DNA of 64,000 nucleotides from Limosilactobacillus reuteri subsp. reuteri (GCF_000016825.1 NC_009513.1:1868501-1932500); one strand, 5' to 3'; shown: positions 15,905 to 24,501, counted from the first letter of the stretch. Translations and numbers: made by a program. Notes: generated by a model not told the origin, from the letters alone.

Positions 15905-17206
15905 TTACTTTAAGTACTTTTCTGGATTGCCTAAGAGTTCATCAATAGAAACTTTCTTACCTTCTTCACTGCTGTCCGATTCAGTGAAGTTTAATTCAAT
16001 TTCTTTTGATAATATTTCCTTATCACCAATAACGGCAAAGTACCTACTGTTTCGTCGACTTGCTTCTTTAATCTGAGTTCCAACCTTTAATCCTTGGTAG
16101 TCTTTATCGACTTTAATTCCCATGGTGCGAAGTGGCTCCATTAATTCAAAAGCAAAATTATCTGCTTTCTCACCTACCGTAACAAAGAATAAGTCAAGAC
16201 CTGGTTGTGGAATGAAGCTCTTATTTTCCTCTCTTAATAAGAGGAGGAGACGTTCAACCCCAATTCCATATCCAATACCACCTTCATCAGGTCCACCGAT
16301 TTGCGAAATCAATCCATTGTAACGACCTCCACCACAAATTGTCGTATAGCCGCCACCAAATACTGGTGAATTAGACATGATTTCAAAAATAGTGTGAGTA
16401 TAGTAATCTAATCCCCGAACCATTTCATTATCAACAACGTAGTCAACATTAAATTTATCAAGGATTTTTTTAACAGAATCAAAGTACTTGGCAGAATAAC
16501 CACTCAATGAATCAAGAATTGAAGGAGCATTTGCTACGATCTTCTTATCTGTTTCATCTTTACTATCAAGGACACGTAATGGGTTTTTGTAGAGACGTTC
16601 CTTAGAATCATCACTAAGTTCATCATAATGGGGTTTTAGATAATCAATTAAAGCTTGACGATAGTTATCTCGGGTTTCTTTATCCCCAAGGGTGTTAATA
16701 GCAACACGTAATTCCGTAATGCCAAGTCGCTTAAAGAACATCAATGCTTCTAAAATAACTTCAGCATCAATTTGCGGAGATTCACTATTTAATGCTTCAC
16801 AACCAATTTGAGTGAATTGCCGTTGACGTCCTGATTCTGGTCTCTCATAGCGGAACATTGGTCCCATATAGTAAACCTTATACGGCTTAGGGTATTCCGG
16901 CCCAAATAACTTATTTTGAACATATGCTCGAACCACTCCAGCTGTTCCTTCTGGTCTTAAAGCTACATGCCGTTCACCCTTATCATGGAAATCATACATT
17001 TGCTTCTCTACAATATCAGAGGTATCACCAACATTTCTCGCAAAGACATTATAATCTTCAAACATTGGTGTCCGAATTTCTGAATAACCAAATTCTGCAA
17101 ATGTATTGCGTGCAATATTTTCGACTTTTTGCCATAGTTCACTTTCGCCAGGCAAAATATCAACCGTCCCACGTGGACGTTGATAATTAACTTTAGCTTT
17201 TGCCAT
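15905..17206 (-). CDS. hisS: histidyl-tRNA synthetase of the hdc cluster
   Basis: A complete class II synthetase of 433 aa that charges tRNA-His. Motif 2 is FRYERPESGRQRQFTQIG, the histidine-specific loop is RGLDYYTHTIFE (about residue 265) and GGGRYNGLI follows; motif 3 is GIGYGIGVERL. The anticodon-binding domain is C-terminal. It is the last gene of the histamine module and has its own promoter and T-box-like leader, as reported for hisRS in the L. buchneri hdc cluster. A second, similar full-length copy lies at 36534-37811. A likely role is to secure His-tRNA when the decarboxylase drains histidine. All catalytic motifs are intact, so it is not a HisZ-type regulator. Confidence 0.92.
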   Translation of the reverse strand: MAKAKVNYQRPRGTVDILPGESELWQKVENIARNTFAEFGYSEIRTPMFEDYNVFARNVGDTSDIVEKQMYDFHDKGERHVALRPEGTAGVVRAYVQNKLFGPEYPKPYKVYYMGPMFRYERPESGRQRQFTQIGCEALNSESPQIDAEVILEALMFFKRLGITELRVAINTLGDKETRDNYRQALIDYLKPHYDELSDDSKERLYKNPLRVLDSKDETDKKIVANAPSILDSLSGYSAKYFDSVKKILDKFNVDYVVDNEMVRGLDYYTHTIFEIMSNSPVFGGGYTTICGGGRYNGLISQIGGPDEGGIGYGIGVERLLLLLREENKSFIPQPGLDLFFVTVGEKADNFAFELMEPLRTMGIKVDKDYQGLKVGTQIKEASRRNSRYFAVIGDKEILSKEIELNFTESDSSEEGKKVSIDELLGNPEKYLK

Positions 17207-17483
17207 ATCTAAAACCTACCTTTTTAACCTCAAAAGGCTCCTTAACAAGTTTTTAGCTTGTTGAGGAGCCTATTATTACTACCTTAATTTACACTCACCC
17301 TAAGGTAAAGTGTTCCACCGGGTAAATGGTATAACCACCCGCCGGGGTAATAACGCTCCCCATCACGAAATATTTTAATATTCACAAGTAAAATGTGAAT
17401 TGAAGATGTTTCTCAAATCAATAAAAGACTTAGTCGACTAATCTTTTGAAGAACAAAATATTAATAATTAATATATGCTCTTA
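17207..17483 (-). promoter_or_regulatory. T-box-like antitermination leader of the hdc hisS
   Basis: The transcript from the promoter at 17490-17517 has a leader of about 275 bases. Read on the minus strand it contains GGTGGAACA (plus 17312-17319), shared with the leader of the second hisS, then a strong terminator AGGCTCCT-x-AACAAG with CTTGTT-x-AGGAGCCT and a T run (plus 17234-17271). The T-box motif departs from AGGGTGGNACCGCG and I could not place the specifier with confidence. The A after TGG would pair with U73, not the C73 usual for tRNA-His. Confidence 0.6.
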
Positions 17484-17489
17484 ACCTAA

Positions 17490-17517
17490 ATGATAAACAA
17501 TATCATGAATTTGTCAA
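17490..17517 (-). promoter_or_regulatory. promoter of the hdc-cluster hisS
   Basis: On the minus strand TTGACA (plus 17512-17517) and TATCAT (plus 17490-17495) are 16 bases apart. This gives hisS its own transcript, separate from hdcB. Confidence 0.65.
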
Positions 17518-17534
17518 TATCGTTTTATCAACTT

Positions 17535-18059
17535 TTATTTCCCAGCTTTAGGGTAGACTGGGTTCGCATCATCATATTCGTAATGACTAATGTGTCCATC
17601 TTGCATCCAACGTCTTAAGCGATCAATTTCTTCTGCATGATCAGGGTCCAACAACTGTGGAAATTCTCCACGAATAGTATTATCGTAACCAGCATGATTG
17701 ATTTCTTTAGGCTTAATGTCTTGAATAAAATCAAAAGCACGGCCATAAACAATATCATTTAATTTAAGATCACTAAAATCATAAAATTTGATAATCACCT
17801 TACCGTGAGGCGTTCCCTTGACGAATTCAACCTTCTTTACACTATCCTTTTTATATAGTGTCATCTCACCATTAGCATATCTATAGAAGTTGTGAATTGA
17901 AGTCATTAAAATTTCTTTTCCGTCCTGGCCATCATTTACTATAATTTGTGATATCCGATCTTGCAGTTTTTTTAATGTCCTCTTAAATACATCGGTAACC
18001 AATGTATTAGGAATGACTTTATTAATCCGTTGCATGTTTATACTATAATTATCTGTCAT
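17535..18059 (-). CDS. hdcB: HdcB, histidine decarboxylase maturation protein
   Basis: A 174-aa soluble protein found next to hdcA in histamine-forming lactobacilli. HdcB is known to be needed for self-cleavage of the HdcA proenzyme into its alpha and beta chains. The sequence has no membrane segment or catalytic motif I can identify; it is mixed alpha/beta with a conserved-looking PKEINHAGYDNTIRGEFPQLLDPDHAEEIDRLRRW near the C-terminus. The identification rests on position and length. It is separated from hdcA by about 240 bases that contain a large palindromic element. Confidence 0.85.
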   Translation of the reverse strand: MTDNYSINMQRINKVIPNTLVTDVFKRTLKKLQDRISQIIVNDGQDGKEILMTSIHNFYRYANGEMTLYKKDSVKKVEFVKGTPHGKVIIKFYDFSDLKLNDIVYGRAFDFIQDIKPKEINHAGYDNTIRGEFPQLLDPDHAEEIDRLRRWMQDGHISHYEYDDANPVYPKAGK

Positions 18060-18081
18060 AACTTAACACAACCTAACCTAT

Positions 18082-18246
18082 AAGAAGAGACTGGGACGTA
18101 GGTCTTTTAACTGTTAAAAAGACTTACATCGTGGTACACAAACAGCTTCAATCATTCGTGAACGTCGAACGATTGAAGCCTATTTATGCATTGCAAATGC
18201 GTTTCTACAAAGTCATGATCGACTTTTGCTCCACATCCACCTACCT
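18082..18246. repeat. large palindromic intergenic element between hdcA and hdcB
   Basis: A long imperfect stem-loop: GGTCTTTTAACTGTTAAAAAG carries its own small hairpin, CTTCAATC and GATTGAAG pair around an inner CGTTCGACGTTC-type stem (about 18150-18180), and outer segments GACTGGGACGTAGG / CCACATCC border it. It resembles the design of the elements at 10619, 29201 and 55781 but has a different sequence. Being transcribed within the hdc module it may set the hdcA:hdcB ratio. Confidence 0.55.
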
Positions 18247-18299
18247 TATAAAGGCCCTAATATTTTTGGAAGGGAATTAAAAACTGTAATTAATTTATA

Positions 18300-19235
18300 T
18301 TAGTACTTAATAGCGCCGTTAGCAGTTAACGACTTATATCCCATCTTATCGAGCCACTTAGGCATTGTTAAGTTTTCCATAATATCCATGTCAGTATCTG
18401 GTGTTAAGATTGAACCGCCTGGGATAGAATCAACCGGCATTGAAACGTAAGGTGCTACGGTAATTGCATTACCAATTTGACCTGGTTCCATCATTGCATG
18501 AGCAAAGCCGATCCATGAACCCTTGAATGAGGTATTAGCATCTTGACCACACTCAGCAATTGACTTAGCAATTGCCTTACGACGACCCTTAAGGTATTCA
18601 ATTAATTCATCTTCATTAGGTGTTTCCCATACACCAGCATCTTCAATAAACATACTCGAATCTTTTGCAGGATCCTTAGCGAATGAAAGAGCAATGGCTG
18701 ACCATACACCATATCCTTGACCCGGTTTCATGTCTGAATCATTCATTGGACGTTCTGCAGTAACACCCTTATTAGCACAAACAATGAATGAACCTGGAGC
18801 TGGATAGTGACGACGGTTATCGTTAGTGCCAAAGTATTCAACTAAGGAATCTTGTAATGGTTTAGCATCATAGATTGGAAGTTCACTACCATCCCATTGC
18901 TTTACAGTAAACAGTGGTTCAGCAGTATCAACTTCTGGATTTCTCAAAAGATCATACCCAATGCAATGACCTTGAGGACCAGTAAAAGATGATGCAGTGG
19001 TCATGTTAATCTGACCAATGTAAGCATTCTTAGTTTCTGCACGGTCATAAGAAACAATTCCATCTAAAACTTCATCATCTGTTTTGTCACGAACACCAGC
19101 ATCAACCTTCAAACCAGTTACATAACCATTACCAATATTACCTGGTTCCATGTAACCACGACTCCATTGCTTATATGGACTAATTGCAATACGGTCAACG
19201 CCAAGTTTATGAAGCTTTGTATCTAATTCGGACAT
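18300..19235 (-). CDS. hdcA: histidine decarboxylase proenzyme, pyruvoyl type (HdcA)
   Basis: Converts histidine to histamine and CO2 using a covalent pyruvoyl group. The 311-aa product closely resembles the textbook Lactobacillus 30a enzyme as I recall it. Self-cleavage occurs in TTAS|SFTG: Ser82-Ser83 counting the first Met (Ser81-Ser82 in the mature numbering), which makes the pyruvoyl group on the alpha chain. GNIGNGYVTGLKVDAGVRD near the N-terminus and EPGQIGNAITVAPYVS are family signatures. The start is ATG 19235, seven bases after GGAGG; an upstream in-frame start at 19283 has no ribosome site. Together with the antiporter it removes protons and makes proton motive force. It has its own promoter region with a TA repeat and a cre-like site. 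Confidence 0.97.
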   Translation of the reverse strand: MSELDTKLHKLGVDRIAISPYKQWSRGYMEPGNIGNGYVTGLKVDAGVRDKTDDEVLDGIVSYDRAETKNAYIGQINMTTASSFTGPQGHCIGYDLLRNPEVDTAEPLFTVKQWDGSELPIYDAKPLQDSLVEYFGTNDNRRHYPAPGSFIVCANKGVTAERPMNDSDMKPGQGYGVWSAIALSFAKDPAKDSSMFIEDAGVWETPNEDELIEYLKGRRKAIAKSIAECGQDANTSFKGSWIGFAHAMMEPGQIGNAITVAPYVSMPVDSIPGGSILTPDTDMDIMENLTMPKWLDKMGYKSLTANGAIKY

Positions 19236-19287
19236 AATTAGACCTCCATTAATAAAAAAGCAAAAGTTACAAAACAATAGCAATGAA

Positions 19288-19301
19288 CGAAAGCGCTTCC
19301 T
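19288..19301 (-). promoter_or_regulatory. candidate cre (CcpA) site upstream of hdcA
   Basis: The segment around AAAGCGCTTCC matches 11 of 14 positions of the cre consensus TGWAARCGYTTWCW and has the palindromic core AAGCGCTT. It lies just downstream of the likely transcription start, where CcpA would block elongation. Confidence 0.45.
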
Positions 19302-19317
19302 ATTCCTTACAATCCCC

Positions 19318-19341
19318 AGTATATATATATATATATGTCAA
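19318..19341 (-). promoter_or_regulatory. hdcA promoter region with a TA dinucleotide repeat
   Basis: On the minus strand TTGACA (plus 19336-19341) is followed by an uninterrupted TA run ending in TATACT (plus 19318-19323). The spacer as drawn is only 12 bases, too short for good activity; two or three more TA units would give 16-18. No better -35 is visible for TATACT. The region may be a repeat-tuned promoter or simply a weak one. Confidence 0.5.
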
Positions 19342-19395
19342 TAGGAAACGGTAAATTTTTCTAAAAATTTTAAAATTAAAATAGATGATTATATA

Positions 19396-19432
19396 AAAAA
19401 CGCCAAAGACTAATCTTTGACGCTTTTTTCTG
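19396..19432 (-). terminator. terminator between the hdc antiporter and hdcA
   Basis: GCGTCAAAGA and TCTTTGGCG (minus strand) form a stem with a TTAG-type loop, followed by TTTTTT. It separates the antiporter transcript from hdcA. Confidence 0.75.
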
Positions 19433-19491
19433 GTCATATATTGTTTTTTTAATTAATTAAGCACACAAAATGTTATTTTTAGTTAATATAT

Positions 19492-20946
19492 TTAGTGAAT
19501 TAATGCATAAATCCCATAAATTGCAACTAATACAATTACAATTGCAAAAATCAATTCGCCCTTGGTAAATATCTTCTTTCCATGTTGATGACGTGCCCAC
19601 ATATATAGCGGAATACCGACAGCATAGAAAATAAATGAAATTAATGTATATTTAATATTTGCCGAGTATGCCATAAATAAAATATAGAGGAACGCTAAGA
19701 CACCAATTGCCATTCCTGCTCCACGCCGGTGCTTGGTATCCGTAGGGAAATCCCCATGTTCTTTACGGCTTATTTTAATCAAGTACATCGATGAGAGTAA
19801 GTATGGTGGGACAGTCATAACTCCAACAATTGTTAAGAGCATTTGGTATGCACTCTCATCAAAGTGAGCAATCAAAATAATAATTTCGATAACAATTGTG
19901 GCGATAATAATTGAAAATACTGGCTCACCAGTCTTTGATACCTTAGCAAAAGCCCGAGGGAATGATCCATCTTCCGCAGCCGCATGTTGTGGCAATTCGG
20001 CTAGCATTTGAATCCAAGAAATCCAACTTGCGAAAACAGCAACTAACAATGCAATTGCGATGACATCACGCCCAATATTATTATGCCAAACATTAGTCAA
20101 AATGTAAGCAGTTGACGGTGAGGTCATCTTGGCTAATTGTCCATAAGAGTATGCACCTAGCGAAAGCATACCAACTAGTGCGTACATTACCAAACAAACA
20201 ACAAAACCAATAACAGTTGCTGGTGCAACTTGCTTAACGTTTTTTGCCTTACCAGACATAACAACGGCACCTTCAATACCACCAAAGAGCCACAAAGTTA
20301 CCATCATTGTGTTCATAACTTGATGCATTACACTACCCATTGGTTTATCACTAAGCGAGGGAACACTGTGAGTAGCGCTCATATTAGTGGTAAAAGTGTG
20401 AACGTTAAAGTGAAAGAGTACGGAAACAAGAAAGACTACTACAACTGCTAACATAATCGCAGTAGCAATTTTTTGCACTGTACTAGAAACTTCTACCCCG
20501 CGAAGAACCAGAGCAGTAATTGCCCAAGTAATAATTGAGGCCCCAATAACTGATGGCCAGTTATTACCACCGGTAAATGTACCTGGGAAGAAATAATCTA
20601 ATGTACTCATTACTAAAACAGCATAAGCCGCATTAGCTGCACATTCACAAACAAAATACGCCCACGCACTAAAGAATCCGGTAAATGAGCCAAATCCAAC
20701 CTGCGCATATTTATATAGTCCAGCGGTTAAATCTGGCTTAACATCACTCAAAATAACAAACATTTCAGCAATGAACCAGATCCCAATACCAGTAATGATC
20801 CAGGAGATAATCTGAGCGGTAACCCCCGCTTCCATTGACATATTCTTCGGCAAGTCAAAAACTCCTGAACCAACCATTGCACTAACACATAGCGCAATTA
20901 AACCAACAAGTCCTAGCTTTTCAGCTTGGGGTTTATTATCGGCCAT
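19492..20946 (-). CDS. hdcP: histidine/histamine antiporter, APC family
   Basis: A 484-aa amino-acid/polyamine antiporter with about 12 helices that exchanges external histidine for internal histamine. APC signatures are LVGLIALCVSAMVGSGVFDLPKNM at the N-terminus (helix 1 with the broken GSG) and WLFGGIEGAVVMSGKAKNVKQVAPAT in helix 6-loop. It belongs to the basic amino acid/polyamine group. The start is ATG 20946, eight bases after AAGGGATG; a longer frame to 21009 lacks a ribosome site. Also called hdcC in some strains. The promoter at 21008-21036 is intact although an IS sits directly upstream. Confidence 0.92.
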   Translation of the reverse strand: MADNKPQAEKLGLVGLIALCVSAMVGSGVFDLPKNMSMEAGVTAQIISWIITGIGIWFIAEMFVILSDVKPDLTAGLYKYAQVGFGSFTGFFSAWAYFVCECAANAAYAVLVMSTLDYFFPGTFTGGNNWPSVIGASIITWAITALVLRGVEVSSTVQKIATAIMLAVVVVFLVSVLFHFNVHTFTTNMSATHSVPSLSDKPMGSVMHQVMNTMMVTLWLFGGIEGAVVMSGKAKNVKQVAPATVIGFVVCLVMYALVGMLSLGAYSYGQLAKMTSPSTAYILTNVWHNNIGRDVIAIALLVAVFASWISWIQMLAELPQHAAAEDGSFPRAFAKVSKTGEPVFSIIIATIVIEIIILIAHFDESAYQMLLTIVGVMTVPPYLLSSMYLIKISRKEHGDFPTDTKHRRGAGMAIGVLAFLYILFMAYSANIKYTLISFIFYAVGIPLYMWARHQHGKKIFTKGELIFAIVIVLVAIYGIYALIH

Positions 20947-21007
20947 TTTGTACACATCCCTTACGTTATATTTGTAAGGAATAGGAATATGCACAATGTC
21001 CACGTTC

Positions 21008-21036
21008 AATATAGCACTTGCATTTTAATTATTCAA
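21008..21036 (-). promoter_or_regulatory. hdcP: extended -10 promoter of the histidine/histamine antiporter gene
   Basis: Minus strand: TTGAAT (plus 21031-21036), 17-base spacer, TATATT (plus 21008-21013) preceded by TGC, an extended -10. The IS right end of the intact chromosome side begins only 16 bases beyond the -35. Confidence 0.75.
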
Positions 21037-21043
21037 CAGCAGA

Positions 21044-21052
21044 ATGGTTGCC
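21044..21052. repeat. target-site duplication, left copy
   Basis: ATGGTTGCC directly abuts the left end of the insertion sequence and is repeated exactly at 22625-22633. Confidence 0.8.
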
Positions 21053-22624
21053 GTATCTGTCAAGTTTTCATAGGTAGCCTTTAAATATACAGTTTTAGTG
21101 GGTTAGTGCCTTAAAAAGTTGTCCCATTGGTCTACTTGTGGCCGTGTTAATCGGAATTATTCCTTGTACTGCTCCAATTGACGGCTTTGTCGGTGCCTTT
21201 CTTAGAAACTCTCCAGTTCGAATATGCATTTCCTGTAATAGGCTGGTTTGAGCCACTCGAGGAAGAACTGTTAATTGTTCTAGGATTGTATTTAAACTAG
21301 CTTGCAGTTCACCATTCATTCGGGCTTCAATTAAACCAATCATGGCTTTAGCCCCCTGCTTAGTCCATGACTTGCCCTGTTTCTTCATCCGGTAAGTAAA
21401 AGCCCGGTGAGAACTTTCGACTGAACCAATTAAATGAATATCCTTAAATCCACGCATTTGTGGTGAGAGGATATACCGCCAATTTCGCTGTAGATACTTT
21501 CTTAAACGCATTAGGTCGTCTGCTTGTTTTTCCGTTAGGTTTTGTGATTCTCATAAGTATCTAAAATTATTGTTAGCTCTGCTTGATCATGATGACGAAC
21601 GGCTTTAATTGCTCGCATGGCTAATTCGTTGTGCCGCCCTAAAGTATGTTCAATTTTCTGTAAACAATGATAGCGGTCGAGAAAGTATTCACCATGTGCA
21701 CCTTGAGGAACTAGACTTAATAGCTTAGCTGGTTCGTAACCTGGGCCAGCGTCACTGGCCAAAAAGATCGTTTGACCGGCAAGCTTATAATGGCGGTCTA
21801 AATAATCACTTAGTCGTGCTTCAAGCCGTCCTTGGTGCCCAACACTGAGAAAGTCATGCCGATTAATGATTTGATTAGCTACTCGCTCATAAACCCGATA
21901 ATGGTGCACAAGAGTCAGCTGACCTGCTTCTTTTTTACCTTTAATCATAAAGGCATCACCCTCAATAGTTAAATTTTTAGGCATATGGCGAGGGGTAGCT
22001 TGGTGTTCTTTTGCTTGAGTTTGTTTAGCTACCTGATTTCCTAACTCATGCACGGCGTGCATTACCGAATCGGCAGTAATTCCGCTGTCAAATACAAGGT
22101 TCAAAATGTCGGCAGTATTGCGCATTGTAGTTGTTTGGACAATCTTAGCCATCATCATTAAGTAGTGTGGCGATAAACGACGACGTGGTTTAATTTTTAA
22201 TTGTTGGTCTAAGTAAAATTCACGTTTCTTTGTCCCAGCCTGATAATACCGTCGTTGAAAAGTCACCGGGCCAAAGATAAAATTAAGCGTCCGTGGCTGT
22301 TTATTGATTACTTGATAGTTCGCTGGAGCTTGGGACTTTAAGCTTTGATCTAAGCTTTCCAAAAAGTTTTGCATGATTACTTGTCCTAACTCCAATACCC
22401 CTTTTAAAATAATCTGTTCAGCTTCAAATAAACTGCCTGATTTCACCAAATTCTGCTCGATTTCTGTTAAAATATCCATGAGGAAAGACCTGCCTTTGCT
22501 TAGTATTCGACACACTAAAGGCTACTGGTCTTTTCTTTTTTTGTAAATAAGTAAATTGGTCTACAAAAAAGATTTCCACGACCAGATGAATTATTCATCC
22601 AACCTATGAAAATCTTACACTAAC
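21053..22624 (-). mobile_element. ISLre2-type insertion sequence, 1572 bp
   Basis: Bounded by imperfect inverted repeats of about 23 bp: the left end reads GTATCTGTCAAG then TTTTCATAGGT, and the right end, reversed, reads GTTAGTGTAAGA then TTTTCATAGGT. The element is flanked by a perfect 9-bp duplication, ATGGTTGCC, which shows insertion without later loss of either end. It carries one transposase gene in the minus direction, interrupted by a frameshift. It landed immediately upstream of the hdc antiporter promoter. Confidence 0.85.
21095..22479 (-). pseudogene. ISLre2/UPF0236-family transposase, frameshifted
   Basis: The N-terminal part (22479 down to 21535, MDILTEIEQNLVKSG...) and the C-terminal part (from about 21535 to 21095, ...ADDLMRLRKYLQRNW) lie in different frames and together make a transposase of about 460 aa. 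The acidic segments ASDAGPGYEP and FLDRYHCLQK are typical of this UPF0236 group. The break is near 21535-21540, where ENHKT meets a TAA and the other frame continues LTEKQADDLMRL. I see no classical slippery heptamer in frame, so an inactivating indel is more likely than programmed frameshifting. Confidence 0.75.
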
Positions 22625-22633
22625 ATGGTTGCC
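22625..22633. repeat. target-site duplication, right copy
   Basis: ATGGTTGCC, identical to 21044-21052, directly after the right inverted repeat of the IS. Confidence 0.8.
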
Positions 22634-22733
22634 CTTACATTTTAGAGAATTGGGATGCATGGATTTCTAATCATATAACCACCCTTACAATAGAAAGTGG
22701 GGAATTAACTATTAGTTCTCTGTTTTAAATATA

Positions 22734-22783
22734 AAAATCCGAACTATAATTTTCATATTTCACGAAATTATAGTTCGGATTTT
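22734..22783. terminator. perfect 19-bp inverted repeat, probable bidirectional terminator
   Basis: AAAATCCGAACTATAATTT (22734-22752) and its exact complement (22765-22783) around a 12-base loop, with A and T ends on both strands. It stands alone between the IS and the YfcC-type gene, possibly left from a gene that once lay here. Confidence 0.65.
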
Positions 22784-22852
22784 CCTTCCTAAATAGCTTT
22801 AGGAATCTTTTTATTTACTACTTTTATCATAACAATCTAAACAACATAAAAG

Positions 22853-22890
22853 TCTTTGGTAACTAATAAATACCAAAGCTTTTCACTATC
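22853..22890 (-). terminator. terminator of the YfcC-type gene
   Basis: Minus strand CTTTGGTA, loop TTTATTAG, TTACCAAAG, then ACTTTTATG, directly after the stop codon. Confidence 0.7.
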
Positions 22891-22893
22891 TTA

Positions 22894-24447
22894 TTATCCT
22901 GCAATTAATACTTCTGTTACCAACAATCCACCACCAAAGATTAAAACAAAGACAACTACCGGCCACACGAACCGCAGCCAATGGGAATATCGCATATCAA
23001 GCATTTGCAAAGTTGCCATTACTAATCCAGTCGGTGCTAAGAATAACATTGCATATTGACCAAATTGATATGCAGTAACAACTGTATACCGTGGAATGTG
23101 AACCGTATCAGCTAGTGGCGCTAAAATTGGCATTGCTAGCACTGCTAAACCAGATGATGATGGAACAATAAAGCCTAAGACAAAGAATACCAACATCATC
23201 ACAATAATGAAAAATGATCCGTTCATATGTGCAACCATTTTTGAAGAAGCATAGAGAATTGTATCAGAAATATAGCCGTCATTAAGCACTTTATTAATTC
23301 CCCGTGCCAAACCAATAATTAATGACACACCGACTAAACTAGCTGCTCCATCAGAAAAAGCCGTTGTGGTCTTATATTCGCCTAAACCGTCTTGGCGCCC
23401 GAAACAAGTTAAAAATATAATAATAATAGCAATTGTTAAGAAAGCTGATGCCATGTTAGGAAAGGCCCATCCTTTGGCCATTACTCCCCAAATCATAATT
23501 GGGAAAGCACAAGCAAATAAAATTAAAATAATTTTCTTTTTTAAAGTAAACCGCTGATCTTTTTCTTCGCTAGTAGCCATTCCCCACATTTGATCAAATT
23601 TATCCCGATCATCATATGAATAGGAAAACTGTGGGTTCTGTTGTACTTTGCGTGCATACCAATGCAGATAAAATAATAAACAAGTAACTGCAATTACCAA
23701 GCCAAAAATCCGTCCTGCCATTCCTTGCGTAAAAGTTGTCCCAGCAGCATTTGACGCAATAACAACCGAAAACGGATTAATGACTGAAAAGGTTGTTCCA
23801 AGTGAACTTGCCAAGAAAATGGCCCCAACACAAACAATTGAATCATACCCCATCGCAATAAAAACTGGGGCTAAAATTGGGTAAAAGGCAACCGCTTCTT
23901 CTTCAATCCCACATAGCGTTCCACCAAGTGCTAGTAAAACTGTCACGAGGAATACCAAAATAAATTCTTTTCCCTTAGTCTTGGTAGATAATGCTGCTAG
24001 TCCAGATTCAAAAGCTCCACTTGCTTTAACAACACCAATCAAACCACCTAAAACTAAGATAAAAATCATAATATCAACTGATTCAATTGTACCATCAACC
24101 ATACTAGAGAAAATATCGCTGACCGAAGCCGGATGCTGTGCAAGCCGTTTATAAGTTCCTGGTACTGAAATTGGCTTATTAATTGCTCCTGATTTAAACT
24201 GGTCGACATCAATTTGAATGTGCAATTTATCTAATGTTGCCTGTGTCGCAGGATAACTAACTTTTTCTCCAGTTGGTTGCGTTACTTGGAGATGATTATT
24301 AACATATGCTAGCTTAGAATAACTTCCCGCTGGAACAATCCAAGTAAGCATTACTGCGATCACTGTCAGAAAGAATAAAATTGTAAATGCACCTGGCATT
24401 TTTAACTTAAACCGATGCTTTTTCCCTGCTGTTGCTTCTCCCATCAT
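22894..24447 (-). CDS. YfcC/ArcD2-type membrane carrier
   Basis: A polytopic membrane protein of about 517 aa from the YfcC family (C4-dicarboxylate anaerobic carrier/AbgT-like fold), with 12 or so helices. Typical are WIVPAGSYSK after the first helix, LGGTLCGIEEEAVAFYPIL (about residues 175-193) and SSLGTTFSVINPFSVVIASNAAG (about 213-235), then FIVPSSSGLAVLAMPILAPLAD near the C-terminus. Family members move amino acids or peptides, often linked to arginine/ornithine metabolism; the substrate is unknown here. AAGGAG is best spaced for ATG 24447 or 24444; a GTG at 24453 overlaps the ribosome site. A strong cre match lies about 40 bases upstream. Confidence 0.8.
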   Translation of the reverse strand: MMGEATAGKKHRFKLKMPGAFTILFFLTVIAVMLTWIVPAGSYSKLAYVNNHLQVTQPTGEKVSYPATQATLDKLHIQIDVDQFKSGAINKPISVPGTYKRLAQHPASVSDIFSSMVDGTIESVDIMIFILVLGGLIGVVKASGAFESGLAALSTKTKGKEFILVFLVTVLLALGGTLCGIEEEAVAFYPILAPVFIAMGYDSIVCVGAIFLASSLGTTFSVINPFSVVIASNAAGTTFTQGMAGRIFGLVIAVTCLLFYLHWYARKVQQNPQFSYSYDDRDKFDQMWGMATSEEKDQRFTLKKKIILILFACAFPIMIWGVMAKGWAFPNMASAFLTIAIIIIFLTCFGRQDGLGEYKTTTAFSDGAASLVGVSLIIGLARGINKVLNDGYISDTILYASSKMVAHMNGSFFIIVMMLVFFVLGFIVPSSSGLAVLAMPILAPLADTVHIPRYTVVTAYQFGQYAMLFLAPTGLVMATLQMLDMRYSHWLRFVWPVVVFVLIFGGGLLVTEVLIAG

Positions 24448-24487
24448 TCTCACTCCTTAAGTCTTCTTTCTCCCTTCTATTAATTTT

Positions 24488-24501
24488 AGCAAGCGTTTTC
24501 A
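24488..24501 (-). promoter_or_regulatory. cre (CcpA) site of the YfcC-type gene
   Basis: Minus strand TGAAAACGCTTGCT matches 13 of 14 positions of TGWAARCGYTTWCW. Its place about 40 bases before the start codon predicts carbon catabolite repression. Confidence 0.7.

Noticed and set aside
15905..17206. HisZ-type regulator rather than HisRS
   Set aside because: All class II motifs, histidine loops and the anticodon-binding domain are present, as in the second copy.
19492..21009. Long form of the histidine/histamine antiporter from 21009
   Set aside because: The extra N-terminus overlaps the promoter at 21008-21036 and lacks a ribosome site; ATG 20946 has AAGGGATG.
21500..21545. Programmed frameshift in the IS transposase
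   Set aside because: No X-XXY-YYZ heptamer in the correct frame; most members of this family have one continuous transposase gene.
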